A DNA stretch of 64,000 nucleotides from Lysinibacillus fusiformis (GTDB lineage Bacteria; Bacillota; Bacilli; Bacillales_A; Planococcaceae), in contig NZ_PDFK01000001.1 of NCBI RefSeq assembly GCF_002845985.1, forward strand, positions 806,001-870,000, read 5' to 3'. The notes under the pieces are model-generated. The model saw nothing but the letters and a program-made list of their open reading frames with translations. It was not told the DNA's origin and ran no database searches. How positions within the stretch are numbered: the stretch's first letter is position 1; each line of letters begins with the position of its first letter. A program made the position numbers and the translations under genes. Shown piece after piece: positions 1-8,316 of this stretch.

Positions 1-914
1 GTGATTGCCATAAAGACATCCTCTAAATCTTTCTCTTCCTCACTTAATGCATAAATCGGTAAATCGGCAAGCATCGCCTTTTTCAATAATGACACTTGCT
101 CTGCGTCTGTTCCACGATAATTAAAAGCTATTTCTAAGCGATTATCGATGACATCAATAGAAGAAATATGGGGATCTTCCTCTAAAAATGCACGTACTGC
201 ATCGAGTCGATCTGTCACTTTCAACACAATACGCTTTTCTCCCTGTAGTTGTGCTTGAATCGCAGCTACATTGCCATGTGCAATTAACTTGCCATTATCA
301 ATGACGCCGATTTCATCACACATCTCAGCAAGCTCTGGCAAAATATGCGAGGAAATTAAAATGGTTTTCCCCATGGATTTTAAATTCCGTAAAATGTCTC
401 GCATTTCCACACGAGCTCGCGGATCTAAACCTGATGCAGGCTCATCCAAAATCAATACCTTGGGATCGTGGATAAGGGCACGGGCTAAACATAAGCGTTG
501 CTTCATCCCCCGTGATAATAAATCCACATATTCATAGCGTTTGTTTGTTAAATTCACTAGCTCTAATAGTTGTGGAATTAACACTTGACGCTCTGCTAGC
601 TGAATACCGTAGCTCGCACCATAAAAATCTAAATATTCATCTACTTTTAGCTGGTCATAGACACCAAAGAAATCAGGCATATAGCCAATTTGCTTGCGCA
701 CTTCCTTCGGTTCCTTCACAACACTTTTGCCATTGATCAAGGCATCACCAGAAGTTGGCGACAATAGTGTGGCTAAAATAGAGAATGTTGTAGATTTCCC
801 TGCCCCGTTAGCACCAACAAATCCAAATACAACGCCTTCTTCTAAGGACAAGTTTAAATGATCTAGTGCTGTAAAGGAGCCATATCGTTTCGTTAAGTCA
901 CGAATTTCTATCAT
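1..914 (-). CDS. ABC transporter ATP-binding protein (3' end cut by window)
   Basis: Cytoplasmic ATPase subunit of an ABC exporter-type system. Translating the minus strand from an ATG at 914 gives about 304 residues with a Walker A (GANGAGKST) near residue 40, an ABC signature (LSRGMKQR), a Walker B (VLILDEPASGLDP) and an H-loop (ISSHI). The last visible residues, LEDVFMAIT, resemble the usual C-terminal end of this subfamily, so only a few codons are probably missing. The start overlaps the stop of the upstream gene by one base (TAATG), which implies translational coupling with the 796-residue membrane protein. The permease is presumably just outside the window. The substrate cannot be read from the sequence; drug, bacitracin-like or gliding-type ABC-2 systems are all possible. 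Confidence 0.93.
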   Translation of the reverse strand, partial: MIEIRDLTKRYGSFTALDHLNLSLEEGVVFGFVGANGAGKSTTFSILATLLSPTSGDALINGKSVVKEPKEVRKQIGYMPDFFGVYDQLKVDEYLDFYGASYGIQLAERQVLIPQLLELVNLTNKRYEYVDLLSRGMKQRLCLARALIHDPKVLILDEPASGLDPRARVEMRDILRNLKSMGKTILISSHILPELAEMCDEIGVIDNGKLIAHGNVAAIQAQLQGEKRIVLKVTDRLDAVRAFLEEDPHISSIDVIDNRLEIAFNYRGTDAEQVSLLKKAMLADLPIYALSEEEKDLEDVFMAI

Positions 915-3304
915 TATTTTGCCACTCCTTTCAGCTCTATATCTGGTAATTTCGTTTGTTCTCCAGATGGATCAGGACCATATTTTATTTCCATTCGCAG
1001 TTCTCCATCTTGATTAAAGTACTTTGAAATTTTATCCGTAAACACTTGCTTTGTATCTACCAGTGGTTCATATACGTTAGTTTCATTATTCCAGATCGCT
1101 ATCTGCATACGTGCAACATCCTTATTGGAAACTGTGAGCTCATTAAGTGATTGAACAGCATCCATAAATTGATCTGGCATTGCCATTGTGACTTCGTATA
1201 AACCATCAGATAGGTACCAATTGTTCAATTCATCAATTTTTTCATAGTGTCCACTTGCTGAAAGTGGTACTAATGTATAAGTGAAGTTATTGCGCTTCAT
1301 TGTAAATGGACCTGATAGCTCCACTTTTCCTTTAAACGGTTGAACAAGCGTAGTAATCGGTGACATATTAGCACTTGTTTCTAGTTCAACTCCTACAAGA
1401 GCTTGATCTGTCCAAGCTGTGAGTATTGGCTGGTTATCATTTTCTACAAGCGGTAATGCTAATGATTTCATTCTTTCAATACGCATTGGGTCTACCTCAT
1501 CCTTCTTCGATGGGTAACTATAATTATAATTATTGAATATCGATGGTTTTTGAAGAACCGTTGTTTTCAGTTCCTTATTAACCTGTAACGTTCCATTCGC
1601 TTCAATATCCCCTAGCTTCACTTCTTTCACACCAGAAATTAATGTGACATCTTTTAATGTGAATGGGAAATTATTTTTAACCGTTCCTGTTAGCTTTTCA
1701 TTTTTCAATGTTATATCAATATCCATCTTGCCCATATTTTGAGCTGACGTTTTTCCACCAAAGGATTGCACAGACCAGTAGCTTAAGTCGCGTAATGTTA
1801 ACGTCGAACCGTTAGCATTTTCTTTTATATAAGAAGATTCATGCAAAGCTCCCATCGTCCCTGTGAAATTATTGTAATTTCTCAAAGCAATGGCAGTCGT
1901 ATTTTGATCAGCATTGACCACAAAATCCCCACTACGATTTGTTAGAATCGACTCTACATAATAACCATTTACACTACTATCTTCGTTTACTTTATAGAAT
2001 GCAGATTGTTGAACTTGTGGCTGAACAATACGATCCTTGGCTCCAACAATAAAGAGAACAATTGAAAGGACAATTGAAATCGATGGAATGATCCACCATG
2101 CATGCTCACGCTTGTCCATTTTTTTAAGAACAACGTAAAGCAGTGGCCCGATAATTAAAATATAAAGAATAATGACAATTAGCATATAGCTTACTGATAC
2201 TTCAAAGGATGGAAATAATTCATTAATGTTACGAAGCTCATAAGAAATTTGGTCGAGTGATGATTGCCCCTGTCTCATCATCCCTTGCTGCGAAATGTTT
2301 TGAATATCAATCATTTTAGCTATAAGGGCAGCATAGCCGTCCATTGATGCAAGCGGTTGATCACCTAAAGAGAAAGCTGTTTGAATAATTTCTCCACTAC
2401 CAATTTTTTTCTTTGCTGCTAACACTGTATTATTTTCTGTTAGTACTGGTAGACTTCCTTCACTACTAGTAGACGAGTAAACCGAAATAGGCTGTGTAAA
2501 AATGCCTCCACCCGATAATTTAGTTAATGCCTCTGCAGAAATAGAAGTCATCTCTTGTGATAATGATAAAGGTAAATACTCTTTCAAAATACCTGCTGTG
2601 GCATCAATTTGGTCAGCAGCCCCTAAGAGTAATGTACCGCCATCTTGTACCCATTTTAGTAAGGACTCTTGTTGTTTTTGTGTTAAATCGGCTATCGCCA
2701 CTTCATCCACTACAATGACATTGGCCATAGCAAGTCCCTGTGAATCTTCTGGGAATGTATAATCTTTTAATTGATTAATATTAAATACTTCGACACTGCT
2801 TTGAACAACAAATGTTGATAAACGTAAAAAGGCCGATAGTCGATCACTTTTATCTGTTAATGTATAAATAAACGTTGCTGAAGGATCTAAAAAATTAGAT
2901 TGTAGGCGTTTAGTTCCTTTATAGGCAACCTTTTTTCCTTTCTCAATGCTTCCCTCATAAAAGGCAAATAAATCTGCGTCCGAATAACTATAGTCAGCTA
3001 ACCCATCCTGATAGAAAGTAAATGTCTTTTCTTCTCCTGCTGCTATATCGATTGGCACGACGATTGCTGATGCAGCCTCATAAGAATTGGCAGAATTAAT
3101 GGCCATATCTCCAGAAAAATCTGCACCATTATTTTTTACTGTTACTTGTAGTGGCACCACTGATTGATATTTAGCTTTACCTGAAATACCCGCTGTTGCT
3201 TTGACCTCTAATGTAGCAGCAGCACTTGCCTGTGTAGAAGGCAATAAAAAGCTAATTACAAGCATGACTAATAAGGTCAGTGCCGTCATTTTTGTCTTTT
3301 TCAA
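914..3304 (-). CDS. large membrane-anchored extracytoplasmic protein, ABC-associated
   Basis: A 796-residue protein of unknown function. It has an N-terminal signal peptide (hydrophobic residues 8-22, likely cleavage after ASA near residue 29), then an Ig-like/beta-rich region. Around residues 190-330 lies a stretch (VIVVDEV..., KWVQDGGTLLLGA) that resembles the class I glutamine-amidotransferase-like fold seen in several uncharacterised membrane proteins. Two transmembrane helices follow at about 372-393 and 402-422. The C-terminal half (about 430-796) is beta-rich and probably extracytoplasmic. The gene is translationally coupled to the ABC ATPase downstream, so it is likely an accessory or sensor subunit of that transporter. 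No catalytic residues are recognised; function is inferred only from context. Confidence 0.85.
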   Translation of the reverse strand: MKKTKMTALTLLVMLVISFLLPSTQASAAATLEVKATAGISGKAKYQSVVPLQVTVKNNGADFSGDMAINSANSYEAASAIVVPIDIAAGEEKTFTFYQDGLADYSYSDADLFAFYEGSIEKGKKVAYKGTKRLQSNFLDPSATFIYTLTDKSDRLSAFLRLSTFVVQSSVEVFNINQLKDYTFPEDSQGLAMANVIVVDEVAIADLTQKQQESLLKWVQDGGTLLLGAADQIDATAGILKEYLPLSLSQEMTSISAEALTKLSGGGIFTQPISVYSSTSSEGSLPVLTENNTVLAAKKKIGSGEIIQTAFSLGDQPLASMDGYAALIAKMIDIQNISQQGMMRQGQSSLDQISYELRNINELFPSFEVSVSYMLIVIILYILIIGPLLYVVLKKMDKREHAWWIIPSISIVLSIVLFIVGAKDRIVQPQVQQSAFYKVNEDSSVNGYYVESILTNRSGDFVVNADQNTTAIALRNYNNFTGTMGALHESSYIKENANGSTLTLRDLSYWSVQSFGGKTSAQNMGKMDIDITLKNEKLTGTVKNNFPFTLKDVTLISGVKEVKLGDIEANGTLQVNKELKTTVLQKPSIFNNYNYSYPSKKDEVDPMRIERMKSLALPLVENDNQPILTAWTDQALVGVELETSANMSPITTLVQPFKGKVELSGPFTMKRNNFTYTLVPLSASGHYEKIDELNNWYLSDGLYEVTMAMPDQFMDAVQSLNELTVSNKDVARMQIAIWNNETNVYEPLVDTKQVFTDKISKYFNQDGELRMEIKYGPDPSGEQTKLPDIELKGVAK

Positions 3305-3436
3305 AAGCTCAACTCCTTTTTATGTAAATAGATGGTTACATAATTATACGATTTAAATTGCATTTTGTTCCATTTCTTATGATATCTTCATGAATATTCA
3401 TAAACTCTTAAGAAATAAGCGATTTAATAAGGAATA

Positions 3437-3474
3437 CAAAAAGGCAATTCCGATATGACTTGGAACTGCCTTTT
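3437..3474 (-). terminator. hairpin terminator after ccpC
   Basis: Inverted repeat AAAAAGGCA(A)TTCC / GGAA(C)TGCCTTTTT with a 10-nt loop directly after the ccpC stop. The A and T tracts on both sides would allow it to work in either direction. Confidence 0.75.
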
Positions 3475-3477
3475 TGG

Positions 3478-4368
3478 CTATTTTGTATAATCAAACAAAC
3501 AACGTGCATGATCCTGCACTACTTCAACAAAAGCCTCTACCTGTCTCAATTCAAAGGAGGATTCATAGCCAATTAACCAAGTATCTCGCGTAAGCCCAAA
3601 TTCCTTTTCATCATTGGACAGCGGGATTTTATGAATGGCATCGTGGTCATTTAAAGTAATGGAAGGTAAAATAGCATAGCCGATGCCATTTAAGGCCATT
3701 TGCTTACAAATCTCAATTTGATCCACTAAAATTTGTTTTCTAGGATTTGATGCAAAATGCTGTTGCCACCATTGTTGAATTTCTTGATAGTAGTTAGAAT
3801 CACTTTTATATTGTATAAATGGACGGTCTGTCTTCAACACATCTTCAATGGTCTTAACTTCTTTGTCCACTAAATAAAGAGTATCTCTGAAAAGGTGAAT
3901 CTTTTCTCCCTTCCAGTCAACTTGGCCACGTACAATGCCTACATGTGCCTCGCCCTCATAGAGTGCCTTGACAATTTCAGAGCTCCAGCCCGTCATCAGT
4001 GATATTTTAGCTTCAGGATATTTTGACACAAAATCCTTTAAAATTTTAGGTAGCCAGTTTTGACCAACAATGGATGCACAGGCAATTTTTAATGTCCCGT
4101 TGACCTTTGTTGTTAAGGATTGAATGGTTTCAAAAATCTCTTCTTTTTTAGCTAGCATTTCCTTCGCATACGCAATCACCTGTTCTCCAGCGGGAGTTGC
4201 AGTTAGCCCCTTTTGTGAGCGAATAAATAACTGTGCACCCCAGTCCTTTTCAATCGTTTGTAATCGTTGAGAAAGGGCCGGTTGGGATAAGAATAGACGC
4301 TCTGCTGCTTTCCGCATATTGCGTTCTTCAGCTAAAATTTTTAATACTTCTGCCTCTGTTGCCATCAA
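3478..4368 (-). CDS. ccpC: LysR-type citrate-responsive regulator CcpC
   Basis: 296-residue LysR-family regulator. The N-terminal winged helix (RNMRKAAERLFLSQPALSQR) is followed by the periplasmic-binding-like effector domain. Sequence recalled from B. subtilis CcpC matches along the whole length (GTLKIACASIVGQNWLPK, ISLMTGWSSE, CKQMALNGIGYAILPS). CcpC represses aconitase and citrate synthase genes and is relieved by citrate; this is family knowledge. The start is a TTG at 4368, nine bases from GGAGG; an ATG one codon later is the alternative, but the TTG keeps the length equal to CcpC. In B. subtilis ccpC also neighbours the gene for the c-di-AMP-binding protein YkuL (CbpB/DarB), as it does here, which supports the name. 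Confidence 0.9.
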   Translation of the reverse strand: MMATEAEVLKILAEERNMRKAAERLFLSQPALSQRLQTIEKDWGAQLFIRSQKGLTATPAGEQVIAYAKEMLAKKEEIFETIQSLTTKVNGTLKIACASIVGQNWLPKILKDFVSKYPEAKISLMTGWSSEIVKALYEGEAHVGIVRGQVDWKGEKIHLFRDTLYLVDKEVKTIEDVLKTDRPFIQYKSDSNYYQEIQQWWQQHFASNPRKQILVDQIEICKQMALNGIGYAILPSITLNDHDAIHKIPLSNDEKEFGLTRDTWLIGYESSFELRQVEAFVEVVQDHARCLFDYTK

Positions 4369-4395
4369 TCTTTAAACCTCCACTACAAGCAAAGA

Positions 4396-4432
4396 GGGCC
4401 TCATGATTTTCATCTGAGTTCCCTCTTAAGCT
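4396..4432 (-). terminator. hairpin between cbpB and ccpC
   Basis: Inverted repeat AAGAGGG...CTCA / TGAG...CCCTCTT in the 65-bp gap, read on the minus strand after the cbpB stop. The T-tract is weak, so it may be a partial terminator ahead of ccpC. Confidence 0.55.
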
Positions 4433-4433
4433 A

Positions 4434-4874
4434 CTACTCTTTTTGATAAATATATTTTTTCAATTGCTTCAAAATAACACGTCTTGTTAAGATCCCTGCA
4501 AATGTACCGTCTTCGTCTACTACACATAAAAAGGCGTGGTTAATGACTAAATCTAAAGCTCGCTGGAACGTATCCGTCAACTTCAATACGGCAATTTCTT
4601 TGTCCATTATAGAGTCAACTTTAATATCAGGTAGCTTTTCGTATTCAATATGCTCAAGACCAAGAATCGATTCGGTAATCATTTTCATGCTAAGTAAACC
4701 TTGAAGTCGATATTTCAGATCTAATACAGGTATGGACGAGTACCCTGTACGCGTTAGTACAAGGAGTGCATGTTCTGCACTATTTCCACTTTGTACATGC
4801 GCAACTTTTTCAGAGGAAATAATAAATTCACTAATTGGCATTGCTAATAAGTCTTTGCTGTTAGTTGAAATCAT
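4434..4874 (-). CDS. cbpB: CBS-domain c-di-AMP-binding protein CbpB/DarB
   Basis: 146-residue cytoplasmic protein made of a CBS-domain pair (about residues 15-75 and 85-140). It closely resembles B. subtilis YkuL (DarB/CbpB): ADKVAHV-like EKVAHVQSGNSAEHALLVL, TGYSSIPVLD, YRLQGL, SILGLEHIEYEKL, FAGILTRRVILK. Family members bind cyclic di-AMP in the Bateman cleft and, when unliganded, act on partners such as Rel and pyruvate carboxylase. The start ATG follows a purine-rich GGAGAAGAAG. It lies upstream of ccpC in the same direction with a 65-bp gap containing a hairpin. Assignment rests on recalled sequence similarity and on the ccpC neighbourhood. Confidence 0.9.
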   Translation of the reverse strand: MISTNSKDLLAMPISEFIISSEKVAHVQSGNSAEHALLVLTRTGYSSIPVLDLKYRLQGLLSMKMITESILGLEHIEYEKLPDIKVDSIMDKEIAVLKLTDTFQRALDLVINHAFLCVVDEDGTFAGILTRRVILKQLKKYIYQKE

Positions 4875-5023
4875 GAACTTCTTCTCCTTTTCTGTTCTCG
4901 CTGTGGAGAACAGTCCTTCTCTTTCATCATATCATAACTTTTCTATGTATGACCATGACCAGGTCGGGAAGAGTTTTCATGAACAATGAATTATTTTGGT
5001 CTATCCTACAAAAGCTAAGTATA

Positions 5024-5063
5024 TCTTCATTCAGTCAAGTTTCTACTTAACTGAATGAAGATG
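5024..5063 (-). terminator. long perfect-stem hairpin after small membrane gene
   Basis: ATCTTCATTCAGT(T)AAG / CTT(G)ACTGAATGAAGAT, a stem of about 17 pairs with a 6-nt loop, starts 8 bases after the 79-residue membrane gene. There is no good T-tract, so it may be a transcription end or an mRNA-stabilising structure. Confidence 0.6.
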
Positions 5064-5071
5064 GTTTCTAT

Positions 5072-5311
5072 CTAATAACCAGCCTTACTCCAGTAATAAA
5101 AAATCATAATCCCTAAAAAAAGCAAAAAAATCGCATAGACCCAAACAATTGGGTTCAACATCGTGGCATACTCTTCGACTGTTTCTGAAATCGGTGTATC
5201 ATTTTCAGATTTCCGTTCAGAGGTCATTTTTGCAATTTTCAGCGTAGACACAAACGAAATTGCAGAAATGATCACAATGGCAATAATAGCTGGAATTAAC
5301 CACATACCCAT
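5072..5311 (-). CDS. small two-helix membrane protein, unknown function
   Basis: 79-residue protein with two predicted membrane helices (about residues 3-22 and 55-74) separated by a charged loop (KMTSERKSENDTPISE). It ends in a short tail WSKAGY. A longer reading frame begins at a GTG at 5320, but that GTG lies inside the Shine-Dalgarno sequence AAAGGAG (5326-5320). The ATG at 5311, eight bases further, is the better start. I do not recognise the family. It stands alone between fadH and cbpB, reads in the same direction as both, and is followed by a strong hairpin. Confidence 0.7.
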   Translation of the reverse strand: MGMWLIPAIIAIVIISAISFVSTLKIAKMTSERKSENDTPISETVEEYATMLNPIVWVYAIFLLFLGIMIFYYWSKAGY

Positions 5312-5374
5312 AGGTAACACTCCTTTCTTTACCCTTAGTATGCGTCAACCCAGCTCACTGTTATGCAAATATTT

Positions 5375-6142
5375 TTAGAATGGATATTGATTGAGCCATT
5401 GCCCACCATCCAGTGTTACACATTCTCCATTCATATAGCTTGCCTTGTTAGACATCATAAACGTAGCTAAATCAGCAATTTCTTCTGGTGTTCCTATACG
5501 ACCTAATGGAACTGAATCTAGCGTACGAGCTGCTGCTGCTTCGGATTCCCAAAGCTTATCTGCCCCACCTGTTCGTTCAATTGGGCCAGGTGCAATCGCA
5601 TTAACACGAATACCATACTGTTTTCCCCACTCGACAGCCAACGTTCTCGTCAGTGATAATACACCAGCTTTTGCTGCAGCTGAGTGAACAACACCAGCTC
5701 CAGCATTCCAAGCATAAGTAGCCACCATATTTAAAATAGATCCTTTTATATTATTTTTAATCCAATAATTCCCAATTACTGAAGAACAGAAAAATGTACC
5801 ATTTAACACAATATCCACAACAGCCTTCCACCCATTCGGAGATAGATCCTCAGCTCGTACAATAAAATTACCTGCCGCATTATTTACCAGCCCATCCACC
5901 TGACCGAATTTATCAATAGCAAATGCGAGCATGGCCTCTGCATGCTCAGGTACACGCACATCCATTTGAAACGTCTCAATAGAGGGACCCGCCTCAGCAA
6001 TAAATTTTTTAGCCTCTGCTAATCGTTCTTCGTCACGCCCTGTTATGACAACATTAGCACCTTCAGTGACGAATTGCTTTGCCATATAAAGCCCCATACC
6101 ACTTGATCCACCCGTAATAATAATCGTTTTCCCCTGTAACAT
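5375..6142 (-). CDS. fadH: 2,4-dienoyl-CoA reductase (SDR family)
   Basis: 255-residue short-chain dehydrogenase/reductase. It has the NADP(H)-binding GGSSGMG motif near residue 12 and NNAAGNF near residue 87. The C-terminal region (IAPGPIERTGGADKLW, TLDGGQWLNQYPF) matches recalled B. subtilis FadH (YkuF) closely. The classical YxxxK pair is absent: the usual Tyr position reads HSAAAKAG, as expected for dienoyl-CoA reductases. The enzyme reduces 2,4-dienoyl-CoA intermediates during beta-oxidation of unsaturated fatty acids. The start ATG is preceded by AAGGGGGAAATGGA. A FadR-type palindrome lies 23 bases upstream, consistent with the FadR regulation known for B. subtilis fadH-fadG. Confidence 0.92.
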   Translation of the reverse strand: MLQGKTIIITGGSSGMGLYMAKQFVTEGANVVITGRDEERLAEAKKFIAEAGPSIETFQMDVRVPEHAEAMLAFAIDKFGQVDGLVNNAAGNFIVRAEDLSPNGWKAVVDIVLNGTFFCSSVIGNYWIKNNIKGSILNMVATYAWNAGAGVVHSAAAKAGVLSLTRTLAVEWGKQYGIRVNAIAPGPIERTGGADKLWESEAAAARTLDSVPLGRIGTPEEIADLATFMMSNKASYMNGECVTLDGGQWLNQYPF

Positions 6143-6164
6143 TCCATTTCCCCCTTAGTAAAAA

Positions 6165-6184
6165 ATGAATGATGATTCATTAGA
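6165..6184 (-). promoter_or_regulatory. FadR-like operator upstream of fadH
   Basis: AATGAAT-GATG-ATTCATT is a perfect 7-bp inverted repeat. It matches the recalled Bacillus FadR consensus ATGAATGANTANTCATTCAT well in the left 15 positions. Its place 23 bases before the fadH start suits repression that is lifted by long-chain acyl-CoA. Confidence 0.7.
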
Positions 6185-6252
6185 ATTTTACTATATTTTC
6201 TCGAATATGTCATATTAATTCTATAGATTACTAGAATATTTTCTGTTTTTTC

Positions 6253-6289
6253 AAAAAAAGAGAGCTATTCAGCAGTTTGAATAACTCTC
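6253..6289 (-). terminator. Rho-independent terminator of the catabolic operon
   Basis: On the minus strand GAGAGTTATTCA / TGAATAGCTCTC (12 bp with one G-T pair, 6-nt loop) is followed by seven T residues, 8 bases after the Fe-ADH stop. Confidence 0.85.
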
Positions 6290-6296
6290 ACAATCA

Positions 6297-7481
6297 TTAA
6301 AACTCATACGTATAGGCAATTTTATATAGTTCCATTAATTCTTCTTTTGTTGGTATCTTCGGATTATTGCTAGGACTGCCACTTGCAAGAGCATCCTCAG
6401 CCATTTTAGGGATAACATTGTAAAAAGCTTGTTCTTCTATTCCCCAATGTTTTAAATTGCCAATCTTCATATGCCTACACATTACCTTAATGGACGTAAT
6501 GGCTAATTGTGCTAGCTCCTCTTGTGAATACGACTCTTTTGTTTTATTAAAAAACTGTCCTAAATCCGCTAGACGATCTATACAAGCTTCTTTTGAATAG
6601 TCCAATACAGCTGGTAAAAGCATCGCATTGGAGATGCCATGTGGAACATGGAAGAGTGCACCGATTGGACGCGACATTCCATGAACTAAGGCAACAGAAG
6701 CATTTGAAAATGACAGCCCTGCCTGCATGGAGCCTAATGACATCGCTTCCCTCGCATCCACATCATCTCCTTGCTCATAAACTTTAAGTATATTATTGAC
6801 GATTAATTCCATGGCAGATAATGCAAGAACATTCGAATATGGATGCGCTAAACGTGATAAATAGCTTTCAATGGCATGACTTAAAGCATCAATTCCCGTT
6901 GCTGCTGTAATCGCAGGCGGTGATGTTATAGTTAAAACAGGATCGACTATTGCAACAGTTGGCATAAAAGCTGGCTGTTTAATCATCATTTTTACAGCCG
7001 TTTTTGTATTCGTAATAACAGTTGCATCTGTGGCCTCAGAGCCTGTCCCCGCTGTGGTTGGTATGGCTATATGCGGTATTGGTGCATGCGCTGCAACTTT
7101 GGCCATTTTCATATAATCTCCTATGTAGCCACCATTTGTAGCTACTACCGCAATCGCTTTTGCCGTATCAATACAGCTTCCTCCACCAACAGATATAATG
7201 ACATCACAGTGGTGTTTCTGCAGCAGCTGTAGTCCCTCGGCTACATACGTATCATCCGGCTCAGTTGTCACTCCTAAGTATGAAACAGCCTCTATCCCTT
7301 GGATTTTTAACAAGGTATGACACTGCTTAACAAAACCTAAGCGATCCATGATTGGATCACTAACGATTAATGCCTTAGAGCCTAATGCTTTGGCATAGTC
7401 CCCTACTTCCTTAAAAGAATCACGCCCATATACAATGGTTCCTGGTGAATGAACGGTAAAGATTGTTTTCGTTTGAATCAT
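6297..7481 (-). CDS. iron-containing alcohol dehydrogenase
   Basis: 394-residue member of the group III (Fe-dependent) alcohol dehydrogenase family. The nucleotide-binding GGGSCIDTAK lies near residue 98. Metal ligands appear in GIDALSHAIESY (Asp and His) and in ALVHGMSRP...FHVPHG (two His). Length is typical for the family. It is the last gene of a minus-strand cluster with 3-hydroxybutyrate, methylmalonate-semialdehyde and 3-hydroxyisobutyrate dehydrogenases, so it probably oxidises or reduces a short hydroxy-acid or alcohol intermediate. The exact substrate cannot be told from sequence; 4-hydroxybutyrate or simple alcohols are possible. The start has a clear GGAGGGTG Shine-Dalgarno sequence, and a terminator follows. 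Confidence 0.9.
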   Translation of the reverse strand: MIQTKTIFTVHSPGTIVYGRDSFKEVGDYAKALGSKALIVSDPIMDRLGFVKQCHTLLKIQGIEAVSYLGVTTEPDDTYVAEGLQLLQKHHCDVIISVGGGSCIDTAKAIAVVATNGGYIGDYMKMAKVAAHAPIPHIAIPTTAGTGSEATDATVITNTKTAVKMMIKQPAFMPTVAIVDPVLTITSPPAITAATGIDALSHAIESYLSRLAHPYSNVLALSAMELIVNNILKVYEQGDDVDAREAMSLGSMQAGLSFSNASVALVHGMSRPIGALFHVPHGISNAMLLPAVLDYSKEACIDRLADLGQFFNKTKESYSQEELAQLAITSIKVMCRHMKIGNLKHWGIEEQAFYNVIPKMAEDALASGSPSNNPKIPTKEELMELYKIAYTYEF

Positions 7482-7497
7482 ATTTCACCCTCCTAAG

Positions 7498-8259
7498 CTA
7501 TTGAGCCGTATAACCACCATCTAAAAGAATCGCCTGACCAGTTAACCCCTTTGCTACATCGCTTGCTAAATATAAAGCTAGCCCTGTAATTTCAGAGACA
7601 TCCAACAGCCGTTTTTGCGGTACAAGTGGATAAAGCACCTGTTCTAGTACTTCCTCTACTTGAATACCTCGAGTCTTCGCTAAATCGCTCAATTGATTGT
7701 GCACTAATTCTGTATCCACATAACCTGGACAAATGGCATTAACTGTAATCCCATCATTTGCTACCTCCAGGGCTGCCACTTTTGTTAACCCAATAACACC
7801 GTGCTTTGCTGCGTTGTAACCAGCCTTACCGGCAAACCCGATAACCCCATTGATGGAGGCCATATTGATAATGCGACCAAATTGATTGTTCTTCATATGT
7901 GGTAATGCATATTTCATCGCCACAAATGGTGCAACGACCATGACCTTTTGCATAGCCTCAAAAATCTCCGTTTTAAAGTCTTCAATCAATGAGACATGTT
8001 GAAATCCTGCATTATTAATTAAAATGTCTATTGTTGAAAATTTTTCAATCGTAAATGCAATAGCCTCTCGTATAGCTTGTTCTTCTGTCACATCACATGT
8101 ATATATCGTTAAAGAAGGGTTTTGAGCAACCGCTTCCTTTAAAAGCTGTTCATTTTTATCCGTAATTACTACATTTGCTCCTTCCCTAGCAAATGCTTGG
8201 GCGATGGCAAGACCAATGCCACGAGCAGCCCCTGTAATGAAAACTGTTTTTCCTTGCAT
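7498..8259 (-). CDS. 3-hydroxybutyrate dehydrogenase (SDR family)
   Basis: 253-residue classical SDR. TGAARGIG near residue 10 binds NAD, NNAG is near residue 86, and the active-site pair is YNAAK (about residue 154). The stretch VNAICPGYVDTELV...QLSDLAKTRG and the end GLTGQAILLDGGYTAQ are characteristic of D-3-hydroxybutyrate dehydrogenases such as B. subtilis YxjF. The reaction interconverts 3-hydroxybutyrate and acetoacetate. It lies 16 bp upstream of the Fe-ADH gene. It is separated from mmsA by a hairpin terminator, so its expression may be lower than that of mmsA or driven by a second promoter. Confidence 0.88.
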   Translation of the reverse strand: MQGKTVFITGAARGIGLAIAQAFAREGANVVITDKNEQLLKEAVAQNPSLTIYTCDVTEEQAIREAIAFTIEKFSTIDILINNAGFQHVSLIEDFKTEIFEAMQKVMVVAPFVAMKYALPHMKNNQFGRIINMASINGVIGFAGKAGYNAAKHGVIGLTKVAALEVANDGITVNAICPGYVDTELVHNQLSDLAKTRGIQVEEVLEQVLYPLVPQKRLLDVSEITGLALYLASDVAKGLTGQAILLDGGYTAQ

Positions 8260-8284
8260 ACACCATTCCCTCTCCTTTTTTAAG

Positions 8285-8313
8285 AAAAAGAGCTGTAAGA
8301 ATCTACAGCTCTT
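8285..8313 (-). terminator. intra-operon terminator between mmsA and the 3-hydroxybutyrate dehydrogenase gene
   Basis: On the minus strand AAGAGCTGTA / TACAGCTCTT (10-bp perfect stem, 6-nt loop) is followed by TTTCTT, immediately after the mmsA stop and before the next gene of the cluster. Confidence 0.7.
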
Positions 8314-8316
8314 GTA

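Noticed and set aside
5309..5320. GTG start at 5320 for the small membrane protein, and similar upstream GTG/TTG starts for murE, the KtrD-like gene and the FMN reductase
   Set aside because: In each case the upstream codon lies within the Shine-Dalgarno sequence of a better-spaced internal start.
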